This document shows, piece by piece, positions 52,114 to 59,997 of a stretch of DNA of 64,000 bases. The first letter of the stretch is position 1. Each line of letters begins with the position of its first letter. Both the position numbers and the translations under genes were made by a program. Origin of the DNA: Mycobacterium sp. HUMS_12744610 (GTDB lineage: Bacteria; Actinomycetota; Actinomycetes; Mycobacteriales; Mycobacteriaceae). The notes below the pieces were generated by a model. That model was not told the DNA's origin. It ran no database searches and saw only the letters and a list, made by a program, of their open reading frames with translations. Location: NCBI RefSeq assembly GCF_041206865.1, contig NZ_JBGEDP010000001.1, positions 1,550,001 to 1,614,000 of the forward strand, written 5' to 3'.

Positions 52114-52119
52114 TAGAAT
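52114..52119 (+). promoter_or_regulatory. candidate -10 box of the RelBE-like module
   Basis: TAGAAT at 52114-52119 ends 7 bp before the ATG at 52127, so the transcript is probably leaderless or nearly so. It overlaps the palindrome AGAATTCT (52115-52122), a possible autoregulatory site. Confidence 0.45.
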
Positions 52120-52126
52120 TCTGTAC

Positions 52127-52411
52127 ATGACAACGCTGCCGCTCGCCGAGGTACGGGCAAACCTGTCCAGGCTCGTCGAGGAAGCGGTGCGCACGCACCA
52201 GCGGATCGAGGTGACTCGACAGGGACGCCGGGCCGCGGTGATCCTGAGTGCGGATGACTTCGACTCGATCATGGAGACCTTGGCGATCCTCAGCGATCAG
52301 GAACTCATGCGCGATGTCCGGGAGGCCGAAGCCGAGGCTGAAAACGGTGACATCTTCTCGCTCGAGGAGGTAACAGCGGAGATGCGCGCCGCTGGTCGGC
52401 TGCCGCGGTGA
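52127..52411 (+). CDS. RelB/Phd-type antitoxin
   Basis: The 94-residue protein has the Phd/YefM fold N-terminus (LPLAEVRANLSRLVEEAV, RIEVTRQGRRAAVILSADDF) and an acidic helical C-terminus (VREAEAEAENGD) that would bind the toxin. It overlaps the toxin gene by 4 bp. It is related to the RelBE families of M. tuberculosis, but by position it is an extra module. Confidence 0.88.
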   Translation: MTTLPLAEVRANLSRLVEEAVRTHQRIEVTRQGRRAAVILSADDFDSIMETLAILSDQELMRDVREAEAEAENGDIFSLEEVTAEMRAAGRLPR

Positions 52412-52671
52412 GCTACCGCATCGAATTGACGAAGACCGCGAAAAGGGCGCTGCTCGAGTTGTTGCCCGAAGCGGTCGCCGTCGCCTGCTGGGAGTTCATC
52501 AGAGGCCCGCTGGCCGAGAATCCCCATCAGGTGGGTAAGCCGCTCCGCGGCCGGCTGGAGGGCCGGTTCTCGGCGCGGCGAGGCGAATTTCGGTTGCTCT
52601 ACCAGGTTTTCGACGACAGAGTCGTCGTCCGGGTGATCCACATCGCGCATCGCCGCGACGTCTACCGATGA
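52408..52671 (+). CDS. RelE/ParE-type toxin
   Basis: The 87-residue RelE-fold protein (YRIELTKTAKRALLELLPE, GKPLRGRLEGRFSARRGEFR, LLYQVFDDRVVVRVIHIAHR) has the C-terminal Arg/His/Tyr set HIAHRRDVYR of RelE-like mRNA interferases. It has a GTG start coupled to the antitoxin. RelE types cut mRNA at the ribosome; ParE types act on gyrase; the C-terminal residues favour the RelE type. Confidence 0.88.
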   Translation: MSYRIELTKTAKRALLELLPEAVAVACWEFIRGPLAENPHQVGKPLRGRLEGRFSARRGEFRLLYQVFDDRVVVRVIHIAHRRDVYR

Positions 52672-52710
52672 CGCGACGTGGTCGAGTTCAGGTTCACGTG
52701 TAGAGCGGGC
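52671..52710. repeat. ychF 3'-end repeat, copy 3 (after relBE)
   Basis: Starting at the relE stop, the run GCGACGTGGTCGAGTTCAGG then TTCACGTGTAGAGCGGG matches the ychF end with two small differences. It also includes the AGCG(C)GGG that follows the ychF stop. It is the closest of the two copies to the original. Confidence 0.85.
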
Positions 52711-52770
52711 GCGTCCAGCGTGGGGGACGTTCGTGCGCAGGGCCGGCAGTCGTCGGGGAGTGCTGAGCGC

Positions 52771-53160
52771 TCACGCCGATTCGACTTTCGGTTCCGGGGG
52801 CGCCGACGGAGCCGGGCTGGGGGCGTTGGGGCCCCTCTTGGGGAGGGCGGGGACGGCGAGGGAGCCGTACTGGGGGCAATAGGCCTGGATCGCGGCCCCC
52901 GTGAAGTAGGCGGCGTTGAGCGCTGGCCAGTGGGTGGCGTCGGTGACCTTGGTGACCAGGTCCGCGTTGCTGGTGTCGGGGTTGCTGCCGAGGGTGGCGC
53001 AGACGACGGTCTTGGCGACCTGGATGGCTTTCTCGGGTGCGCCGTAGTTCATGCCGGAGGTGTTGAGGTTGGCGATGAATGCGTCGTCGGTGGCGTCCGC
53101 ACGGGCCGGCGCGGCGAATCCGAGGGAAACGACCAGCAACGCGATGGCTCGTACCACCAT
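52771..53160 (-). CDS. secreted DUF732 protein
   Basis: The 129-residue protein has a signal peptide (about residues 1-21, ending AAPARA) and then the DUF732 core: DAFIANLNTSGMNYG, a pair of cysteines (VVCATL and AYCPQYG), and a Pro-rich tail. DUF732 proteins are common small mycobacterial exported proteins of unknown function. Confidence 0.85.
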   Translation of the reverse strand: MVVRAIALLVVSLGFAAPARADATDDAFIANLNTSGMNYGAPEKAIQVAKTVVCATLGSNPDTSNADLVTKVTDATHWPALNAAYFTGAAIQAYCPQYGSLAVPALPKRGPNAPSPAPSAPPEPKVESA

Positions 53161-53367
53161 GACACCCTCCTCGAGTCGAATTCCGCGGCGTCCGGTGGCT
53201 GGGACTGGGGAGTAACGACGTGATCTCCAAAGATTTTAGCTGCCACCGCGCGCGCCCGGCGGCGAGTTTCGCGTGATCGAGAAGAAGTCCCGTTGTCGGA
53301 GGGTCTGCCTAGCATCGTCGCCCGAGCGCTGCAGGAGGCGGCGCGCCGGATTCCCGCAGGAGGCCGC

Positions 53368-53766
53368 ATGAAATTCGTTTCGACCCGCATCATCACCGCC
53401 GACGTGCAGCGGCTCGTCGCCTTCTACGAGTTGGTCACCGAAACCGCCGCGGTCTGGGCGAACGAACTGTTCGCCGAGGTTCCGACGCCGGTCGGCACGT
53501 TGGCCATCGGAAGTGACAGGACCGTACCCATGTTCGGGGCCGGATCGGCCCAACCGGCCGCCAACCGAAGCGTGATCATCGAGTTCATCGTCGAGGATGT
53601 GGACGCCGAGTGGGAGCGGCTGCGTGGGCATGTCGGTGGGGCCGTGACCGAGCCGACGACGATGCCGTGGGGCAACCGGGCTTTGCTGTTCCGCGACCCA
53701 GACGGAAACCTGGTCAACCTGTTCGCCCCGGTGACGGACGAGGCTCGCGTCAAGTTCGGCGCGTGA
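53368..53766 (+). CDS. VOC (glyoxalase/bleomycin-resistance fold) protein
   Basis: The 132-residue protein has the paired beta-alpha-beta-beta-beta units of the VOC superfamily: STRIITADVQRLVAFYEL, then IIEFIVEDVDAEWERLRG, and LLFRDPDGNLVNLFAP. The ATG at 53368 follows the ribosome site CAGGAGG (53357-53363); the longer frame is unsupported. It may be a dioxygenase-like or resistance protein; the substrate is not known. Confidence 0.86.
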   Translation: MKFVSTRIITADVQRLVAFYELVTETAAVWANELFAEVPTPVGTLAIGSDRTVPMFGAGSAQPAANRSVIIEFIVEDVDAEWERLRGHVGGAVTEPTTMPWGNRALLFRDPDGNLVNLFAPVTDEARVKFGA

Positions 53767-53779
53767 GCACCCGGCACCC

Positions 53780-54604
53780 CTAGGGGTGAGTCACCAGGTA
53801 CGTCTCGTTGCCCAGTCCTGCGGTGAGTTCGTCGACCTTGAAGGGCCGGTCGAGCCGTGCGTGCAAAGCCTTCGGATCGACCAGCAGGCTGATTTCAGCG
53901 GTTTGCCGCGCGAACAGTCGCCCGATGAACGGGTAGATCCGGCGCATCAATGCCCGCTCCGCGGAGCTGCAACGTGATGCGCAGTAACCGACGTGGCCGA
54001 TCTCGTCGGTGAGGATCTCGCTGTAGAGCAGTTCGATGCGCGCGGCGACAGCGGGTTCGTCGGCGAACAGTTCGGCGCCGACGCGGCGCAGTTCGTCGAA
54101 CATGACGCAGCCGGCCATCTCGGCGGCTCCGACGAACGTGAAGTTGAGCCGGTCGGGCATGAACACGGCCGCCTTGACGAACTGTCGCATCACGAAAGGC
54201 GGGGGGACAACCTGGAACGTCAGGTCGAACACGTCCAGGACGTATGCCAGCAGCCGGGTGTGATAATGCTCTTCCAGTTCGAGATAGACGTTCTCGGGCG
54301 GCAGGTTCTCGTCGCTGTTGCGGCCGTAGGTCTCGCCGAGTCCCACGCCGAAGCGTTCGGCCTGATTGAGTTTGGCAGTGGCCAGCAGGAACAGCATTTT
54401 CCTGTCCAGGCCGGGTTCGGGCCGGCGGCGGCGCAGGTTGCGAAGAAAGGTCTGCCGGTCAGCGGGGTGGGCCGAGCGGACGGGGTTCGCTTCGATGTCG
54501 TCGAAGAATTGCTCTCGATTCGCCAGGCGCCTGTTGAGGAGGTCGGCGTCGCCGTCACGCCGGGCCAGGAATTCCCGGTAGCCCTGAATGCCCGTGCCGT
54601 TCAT
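53780..54604 (-). CDS. possible di-iron ferritin-like oxygenase, unrecognised family
   Basis: I do not recognise this 274-residue protein by name. It is mostly helical, and two pieces look like di-iron ligands: ELEEHYHTRLL (ExxH) in the middle and YSEILTDEIGHVGY (E...DExxH) about 90 residues later. The layout is that of ferritin-like oxygenases. Its ATG overlaps the stop of the upstream TetR gene (ATGA), so the two form an operon, and the regulator probably controls it. Confidence 0.65.
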   Translation of the reverse strand: MNGTGIQGYREFLARRDGDADLLNRRLANREQFFDDIEANPVRSAHPADRQTFLRNLRRRRPEPGLDRKMLFLLATAKLNQAERFGVGLGETYGRNSDENLPPENVYLELEEHYHTRLLAYVLDVFDLTFQVVPPPFVMRQFVKAAVFMPDRLNFTFVGAAEMAGCVMFDELRRVGAELFADEPAVAARIELLYSEILTDEIGHVGYCASRCSSAERALMRRIYPFIGRLFARQTAEISLLVDPKALHARLDRPFKVDELTAGLGNETYLVTHP

Positions 54605-55209
54605 CGCTTCTCCATTCCTTTGACGATCGTTGTCACGTAACGGCTCAACAGCGCGGCGTCGTGCGCTCCGGTGGACAGCAGCGCGAACAGACCGGTGAGG
54701 AAGAACGTCGCGAGTTCCCCGGCGTCGGCGGCCGGTGCGACTTGTCCGGCGTCTTGCGCCTGCCGGATCGCGCGCACCAGGAACTGTGCGAGCGGGTGCT
54801 GTTCCATTTCGTCTTCGAGCGGACGCGTCGAGGAGAAATGCAGTCCCAGCATGTCGCTGAAGACGACCGCGCCCAGCCGCCGTCGGGCCTCGAGTACGTG
54901 CCGCACCAGTTGCGAAAGCACCGACGCCAGATCGCCCTCGGCGCGGTCGAGTTCGCCGGCGATGCGGGTCTCCTCGTCGCGTTCGATCTCGATGAGGACG
55001 TGCTCTTTCGTCGGGAAGTGGAAGTAGAACGTCCCCCGCACGACACCGGCCGCGGCGGCGATGGCGCTGACGTCGGCGCCGCCCAGTCCGCGCCGCGCGA
55101 TCTCGGCCAGCGCGGCGTGCAGCAGGCGGGCTCGCGTCTCGAGCCGTCGGGCTTCCCGCACGCCGCGGCTCGGCGATTCGGCGACGGCGGACGGTCGTGG
55201 CGACCCCAT
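54601..55209 (-). CDS. TetR-family transcriptional regulator
   Basis: The 202-residue protein has the N-terminal TetR HTH (RARLLHAALAEIARRGLGGADVSAIAAAAGV followed by RGTFYFHFPTKEHVL) and a variable helical ligand domain. The ATG at 55209 was preferred over an upstream start that would overlap the operator region. It lies upstream of and overlaps the putative di-iron gene, and palindromes lie just in front of it, so it is likely autoregulated. Confidence 0.9.
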   Translation of the reverse strand: MGSPRPSAVAESPSRGVREARRLETRARLLHAALAEIARRGLGGADVSAIAAAAGVVRGTFYFHFPTKEHVLIEIERDEETRIAGELDRAEGDLASVLSQLVRHVLEARRRLGAVVFSDMLGLHFSSTRPLEDEMEQHPLAQFLVRAIRQAQDAGQVAPAADAGELATFFLTGLFALLSTGAHDAALLSRYVTTIVKGMEKR

Positions 55210-55230
55210 GAAGGCACAGTACGACCGTCG

Positions 55231-55256
55231 TTGACGGACGTCAATGACGGCCGTCA
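55231..55256. promoter_or_regulatory. two adjacent palindromes upstream of the TetR gene (candidate operator)
   Basis: TTGACGGACGTCAA (55231-55244, arms TTGAC/GTCAA) and the perfect TGACGGCCGTCA (55245-55256) stand side by side 22-47 bp before the regulator start. Both are built on TGACG, as expected for a dimer-of-dimers TetR operator. Confidence 0.65.
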
Positions 55257-55260
55257 ATGA

Positions 55261-55723
55261 ATGCGATTAGGCGCGGTGGCCGCCGTCGACAAGAACTTCA
55301 ACGACGCTCGCAAGCTCGCGCCGATCGGCTGCTGACTCTCGGCAGTCTGCGGGTGCACTACCCGGCCGACCGCCCGGCGGATGCCGGGTGGCCCTCGAGC
55401 CGGAAGAAGTCGCCGACCCGACCGGCGCGGTAGCGCAGCGGTGACCCGACGAACTCGCCCAGCACCGCCTCGCTACCGAGAGCCAGCGCCGCCGTCGCCC
55501 CCACCAGTTGCGCCTGAGCAACTCGAGGGCAAATCCGCAGAGGTCTTGACTCGTCGACGCTGCAACCATGTGGCAACTCCCGGGGGAGGGGTGAATCGGC
55601 GGGAAATGCAAGTTTGTCAGCCGCGATTTGCTGAATGTGAGACGAAAGCCATTATCCACCACGCGGATGACCTGCGCCACAAATTTTGGCGCGCAATGAA
55701 TGTAATTGCTAACGTGCCTGCCC
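55261..55723. other. non-coding stretch with possible gene remnants
   Basis: About 460 bp hold no gene I can support. A minus-strand frame at 55358-55576 contains AQLVGATAALALGSEAVLGEF, which reads like part of a real protein, but it has no good start. The rest becomes AT-richer toward the next gene. Confidence 0.4.
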
Positions 55724-56230
55724 ATGGTAGTTCTTGCCACGTTGATATCTCTTGTCAATCAGGTTTCCGGGACACCCTATATTTCAGGTGGGGATTCTCC
55801 GGCGGGTACCGACTGTTCCGGGTTGGCATCCTGGATCGCGAATGCGGCAGCCGATCGGCCGGTCTTCGGGAATCGCTTCGACACCGGTAACGAGGAAGCC
55901 GCATTGTTGGCGCGCGGATTTCACTATGGGACTGCCCCCGACGCCGTGGTGATCGGCTGGAACAGTGGCCACACCGCCGTGACGCTGCCCGACGGCACCG
56001 CGGTGTCCAGTGGTGAGCGCGGTGGGGTGCATGTCGGTGGCCAGGGCGCTTACCAGTCCGGATTCACCCATCACATGTTTTTGCCCATTCCTCCGGACGA
56101 CGCGGGGACGCCGCCCCCGCCGCCCGACGCACCGCCCCCGCCGCCTGACGCACCGGCCGTTCCGGTCGATGACGCGGCTCCGGATATGGTCGCTCCACCG
56201 CCTGAGGAATCACCGCCACCCGGACCCTGA
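55724..56230 (+). CDS. NlpC/P60-like peptidase with Pro-rich tail
   Basis: The 168-residue protein has GTPYISGGDSPAGTDCSGLAS, the Cys-containing block of NlpC/P60 peptidases. It is followed by GNRFDTGNEEAALLARGF and a His block GHTAVTLPDGTAVSSG. The last 55 residues are a Pro/Asp/Ala-rich low-complexity tail. The fold resembles cell-wall endopeptidases and mycobacteriophage tail lysin domains. No clear signal peptide is seen, only a short hydrophobic start. The ATG at 55724 was chosen; a TTG at 55706 is possible. Confidence 0.72.
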   Translation: MVVLATLISLVNQVSGTPYISGGDSPAGTDCSGLASWIANAAADRPVFGNRFDTGNEEAALLARGFHYGTAPDAVVIGWNSGHTAVTLPDGTAVSSGERGGVHVGGQGAYQSGFTHHMFLPIPPDDAGTPPPPPDAPPPPPDAPAVPVDDAAPDMVAPPPEESPPPGP

Positions 56231-56555
56231 ATTTCGAATTCATAAGCGCGTATCAATGGCCGTGATTTCAGGATCCTGCGGACGATTGACACCGTGCCAG
56301 GGAATACGGACAGCCGACTGCGCAACGCCAATGCTTCGATATTCTCACGTTCCGGTCAAGTTTAGAAAACAATTTGCTATTCCGGCCACACCCGAATATC
56401 GATTGATGCGCGGGCGTGCCGCCTGGCCGAGGGCTGCGCGACGACGCTGCCGACAGCATGCAGGTCGCCGGGTGGGCTGCGCCCGTCGCCAGCACCACAA
56501 GTGCCAGCAGTGCGCGGCCGCCGACTCGGTGCGCGCAGGAGGCCGGTTGGCTTTC
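56231..56555. other. AT-richer intergenic stretch
   Basis: These 325 bp hold no supported gene. A minus-strand frame near 56400-56540 encodes a signal-peptide-like hydrophobic run (ALLALVVLATGAAHPAT), which could be the remnant of a secreted protein. Confidence 0.4.
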
Positions 56556-57254
56556 CTAGTCGGTGGTGACGGCTCCGCCCAGGCTGACCGCGATCTCGTC
56601 GCCGAGTCGATAGCCGGCTGCCAACGGCAGGGTGTCACCGCTCCAAAACGAGCCCGGATCAAACCAATTCGCCTTCTTGTCCGTGACGAGCAGACCCATT
56701 TCCTCGTAGGTGATCGCCACCGTCTCCGCGCAGTAGGCGGTCTCCAGGCCGACGTGTTGGCGCGCTTTGCGTCGTTGCGTTGACTCTCGAACCTTGCGGT
56801 CCGCCCACGGGATCCCCCGCACCCAGTCGGCGGCGGTCGGGAGCCGCCCCCGCAACCACCGGCCGGTCAGCCGGGCGGTCGTCGGGAATGCGGTGCCGTC
56901 CATTCGCGCGATGACGCGCAGCAGTTTGTCCTCCTGCTCGCGGCTGGCGTATGGCGTCAGCTGACGCAGCCAACAGCGTTGGCGGTAGCGCTGTGTCCAC
57001 TGCTCGACGGCCTGTTTCAGGTCATTGAGCTGAACGCCGCGGTGGTTGGTGCCCGCCCACATGTCGACCAGCCTGTCGCCCAGTTCGGCATGCCAGATCA
57101 GGGGCGGTAGGTCGTCGATGGCGACAGTCATGCCGACGTGGTTGACCGGGCTGTTGGTCAGGGTCTGGATTGCCCGGTCGGGTCGTGAACCGCCGCGGAA
57201 CAACCAGATGTCGCCGGTCCGGGTTTCGTGGAGTGCCCAATCCAGTGTCAGCAT
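56556..57254 (-). CDS. YiiX-like permuted papain-fold protein
   Basis: The 232-residue protein contains GDIWLFRGGSRPDRAIQTL and NSPVNHVGMTVAI near the N-terminus, which supply the His of permuted NlpC/P60 (YiiX/YebB-like) hydrolases. A Cys follows in TAYCAETVAITYEEMGL, the typical order for permuted papain folds. There is no signal peptide. Likely substrates are amide or ester bonds of lipids or peptides; this is inference. The ATG at 57254 fits the fold start. Confidence 0.72.
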   Translation of the reverse strand: MLTLDWALHETRTGDIWLFRGGSRPDRAIQTLTNSPVNHVGMTVAIDDLPPLIWHAELGDRLVDMWAGTNHRGVQLNDLKQAVEQWTQRYRQRCWLRQLTPYASREQEDKLLRVIARMDGTAFPTTARLTGRWLRGRLPTAADWVRGIPWADRKVRESTQRRKARQHVGLETAYCAETVAITYEEMGLLVTDKKANWFDPGSFWSGDTLPLAAGYRLGDEIAVSLGGAVTTD

Positions 57255-57457
57255 GGTCGCGTTATCCCGTTCGTGGCCGAAACCGCCGGACAGATCACCG
57301 ATGCCCCCGGTCCACGGGCAGATTGCAGGCATTGTGTGCCGATGACGGCGATCTTCTCGCGCGAGGTGTGTCCATTGGCTCTCGGGGCCGATGCCGTTGC
57401 CGTGTCTGGTGGTCGATGGGCAAACAAGTTAACCACGACCGGCGATAGCCTGGGCGC

Positions 57458-57715
57458 ATGCGCAGCGTCTGGAAGTGGGTCGGGTTGGCTGGTGCCGCCG
57501 GCGTGGTCGCCGGGGGAGCGCTGGTCGCGCGCGATCAACGCAGGCGACGCGCCTACACCGCCGACGAGGTGCGGGCGCGTCTGCACCAGCGACTGGCCGA
57601 ATCCGAGGCGGAGGGTGGTCAATCCGAGACGTCCGCTTCGACGGCGAACAGGCGGAAAGTCCCCGAAAATCCCTTCAATTCGACGTCGCGGCCGTCGTCG
57701 AACCCGATGCCCTGA
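57458..57715 (+). CDS. small membrane protein overlapping the cyclase gene
   Basis: The 85-codon frame starts with a basic residue and a hydrophobic helix ([19 protein letters not shown]), then a charged helix ([20 protein letters not shown]). The last 33 codons are antisense to the end of the convergent cyclase gene (97-bp overlap), and their composition looks like read-through. The first 52 residues are convincing; the true end is less so. Confidence 0.55.
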   Translation: MRSVWKWVGLAGAAGVVAGGALVARDQRRRRAYTADEVRARLHQRLAESEAEGGQSETSASTANRRKVPENPFNSTSRPSSNPMP

Positions 57716-58443
57716 CAGTCGGGGCGGCCGTCGACGGCGTCGCGCACCTTTTCGCTGACCAGGATCTCCCCGCCGACGGCCTGGGCCGCGACCCGCGCCG
57801 CCATGGCGACGTTGCGCCCGAACAGGTCGTCACCGCGACGCACGGAGCGTCCCATGTGGATGCCGATCCGAACGCGAATCGCATCGTGGTGCTTGCGTTT
57901 TGACGCTGTGCACAACGCGCGTTGCACGTCGACGCCACACCGCACCGCGTGTTCGGGGCGCGAGAAGGCGATCATGAACCCGTCGCCCTGGCTCTTGACC
58001 ACATGCCCGGAGTGCCGTCGCACGAGGCCTGAGACGAGTTTGTCGTGCGCGCTGATGAGCTTGACCCACGCCCGGTCGCCGATGCGCTCGTTGAGCGCGG
58101 TGGATTCCTCGATGTCGGAGAACAGGATCACCACCCGGCCGTCCGGGGTGACGCGCGCCAGGTCGGGCCGCTCGACCTCGGCCCAATCGGCGAGGTCCTC
58201 GATCGAGCTGCGCAGTGCGCCGCCGAAGCCCTCCTTGTTGATCAGGTTTGCGGTTTGCCACACGGTCTTGACGGCCTCGCGGCCGCTCGACAGCAGCCAA
58301 CCTCGCGTATCGGTTCGGTCCCGCAGTTCCTCGATCTCGCGGCGACTTCGGTACAGCAGCCGCCCCAGGACGACCAGCGCAACGGCTTCGGCTACGGCAA
58401 ATCCGGCCAGCACGCAGGCGGCGATGGGCAGCACGTTAGCCAC
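57619..58443 (-). CDS. class III adenylate/guanylate cyclase domain protein, membrane-anchored
   Basis: The 274-residue protein has one N-terminal transmembrane helix (residues 5-29), a linker and a cyclase domain. Metal-binding Asp residues are in [12 protein letters not shown] and [12 protein letters not shown], and the end block is [21 protein letters not shown]. Unlike the cyclase at 13084 it has a single helix and no HAMP. The typical Asn of the active site is replaced ([10 protein letters not shown]), so activity is uncertain. It is convergent with the small membrane gene. Confidence 0.85.
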   Translation of the reverse strand: MANVLPIAACVLAGFAVAEAVALVVLGRLLYRSRREIEELRDRTDTRGWLLSSGREAVKTVWQTANLINKEGFGGALRSSIEDLADWAEVERPDLARVTPDGRVVILFSDIEESTALNERIGDRAWVKLISAHDKLVSGLVRRHSGHVVKSQGDGFMIAFSRPEHAVRCGVDVQRALCTASKRKHHDAIRVRIGIHMGRSVRRGDDLFGRNVAMAARVAAQAVGGEILVSEKVRDAVDGRPDCQGIGFDDGRDVELKGFSGTFRLFAVEADVSD

Positions 58444-58574
58444 ATCAGCATCCTCCCAAAAGCCGTCGCGGCTCCGGTTTGTCGGGTCCCGGCATAGTGT
58501 CTAGTGTTGATCCCGGCCGTCGTGGGGTAATGCTTGTCAAGTAAGCCGATCGGGTGACTTTCGGGAGGTGCGGC

Positions 58575-59984
58575 TTGGCCGACGGCGACGATATCCCCTC
58601 TGACCTGCTCGTCATTTTCGGAATCACCGGGGATCTGGCCCGCAAGATGACGTTTCGGGCGTTGTACCGGATCGAGCGCCGAAACCTGCTCGACTGCCCG
58701 ATCATCGGTGTGGCCAGCGACGATATCTCGGTGGACCAGTTGGTCGAGCGGGCGCGGGACGCCATCAAGGCGTCCGGCGAGGATTTCGACGCGGGGGTGT
58801 TCGACCGCCTGGCGGGCCGGTTCTCCTACCTGCACGGCGACGTCGTCGACGGGAAGCTCTACACGCGGCTGGCCGATCAGATCGGCGCGGACCGCCGTGC
58901 GCTCTTCTACCTGGAGATGCCGCCGGCGTTGTTCGCGCCGATCGTCGAGAACCTCGCCAAGGTGAACCTCCTGGAGAACGCTCGCGTCGCCGTGGAGAAG
59001 CCGTTCGGTCACGATCTGGCCTCCGCGCGCGACCTCAACGCCCGGCTGCGTGCGGTGCTCGACGAGGACCAGATCCTGCGGGTCGACCACTTCCTGGGCA
59101 AGCAACCCGTCGAGGAGCTGCAGTACCTGCGCTTTGCCAACAAGAGTCTGGCCAAGCTGTGGGACCGCGAGAGCATCTCGGAGATCCACGTCACTATGGC
59201 CGAGGACTTCGGCGTCGCGGACCGCGGCAAGTTCTACGACGCGGTGGGCGCGCTGCGCGACGTGGTCCAAAACCATCTGCTGCAGGTGCTCGCGCTGGTC
59301 GCCATGGGGCCCCCGGTCGGGCCCTCCGCCGACGACCTCAACGACAAGAAGGCGGAGGTGTTTCGCGCCATGCCGGCCCTGGACCCGCAACTTTGCGTGC
59401 GGGGCCAGTACCGGGGTTACACCGACGTACCCGGAGTGGCCAAGAATTCGCGCACCGAGACCTACATCGCGCTGCGCACCGAGATCGACAACTGGCGCTG
59501 GGCCGGGGTGCCCATCTTCTTGCGTGCCGGCAAGGCGCTGCCGGAAAGGGTCACCGAGGTGCGGATGTTCTTGCACCACGTGCCCGGTTACTCCTTCCTT
59601 CCCAACCGCCGGCCGCCGGCTCCCAACCAGGTCGTGCTGCGTATCGACCCCGACCCGGGGCTGCGGCTGCAGCTGTCCGCACAGGTCGGCAGCTCGTGGC
59701 AGGACGTTCACCTGGACTCGTCGTTCGCCGTGGACCTCGGTGAGGCCGTGCGCCCCTACGAGCGTTTGCTGTATGCCGGGTTGACCGGCGACCGCGAGCT
59801 TTTCGCCAGGGAAGACGCGATCGAAGAAACGTGGCGCATCGTGCAGCCGCTACTCGACAAGCCGGGCCGGATCCACCTCTACGACCAGGGTTCCTGGGGG
59901 CCCGAGGCCGCACACACGCTGCTTCGCGGTCACCGTAATTGGCAATCGCCGTGGCTTCCTCGCGGCGCGAACGCGGCACAGTAA
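58575..59984 (+). CDS. zwf1: glucose-6-phosphate 1-dehydrogenase
   Basis: Zwf oxidises glucose-6-phosphate with NADP, entering the oxidative pentose phosphate pathway. The protein is about 469 residues, close to M. tuberculosis Zwf1 (466). It has the dinucleotide site LVIFGITGDLARKM, the active-site RVDHFLGK and the EKPFGHD block. A TTG at 58575 with ribosome site GGGAGG (58563-58568) gives the conserved length; a GTG at 58554 is the other option. It is followed by gnd2 after 13 bp. Confidence 0.94.
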   Translation: MADGDDIPSDLLVIFGITGDLARKMTFRALYRIERRNLLDCPIIGVASDDISVDQLVERARDAIKASGEDFDAGVFDRLAGRFSYLHGDVVDGKLYTRLADQIGADRRALFYLEMPPALFAPIVENLAKVNLLENARVAVEKPFGHDLASARDLNARLRAVLDEDQILRVDHFLGKQPVEELQYLRFANKSLAKLWDRESISEIHVTMAEDFGVADRGKFYDAVGALRDVVQNHLLQVLALVAMGPPVGPSADDLNDKKAEVFRAMPALDPQLCVRGQYRGYTDVPGVAKNSRTETYIALRTEIDNWRWAGVPIFLRAGKALPERVTEVRMFLHHVPGYSFLPNRRPPAPNQVVLRIDPDPGLRLQLSAQVGSSWQDVHLDSSFAVDLGEAVRPYERLLYAGLTGDRELFAREDAIEETWRIVQPLLDKPGRIHLYDQGSWGPEAAHTLLRGHRNWQSPWLPRGANAAQ

Positions 59985-59997
59985 GGAGACAGCAGCA

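Noticed and set aside
55267..55758. 163-codon minus-strand ORF
   Set aside because: Mixed composition, no ribosome site, and it overlaps the start of the NlpC/P60-like gene.
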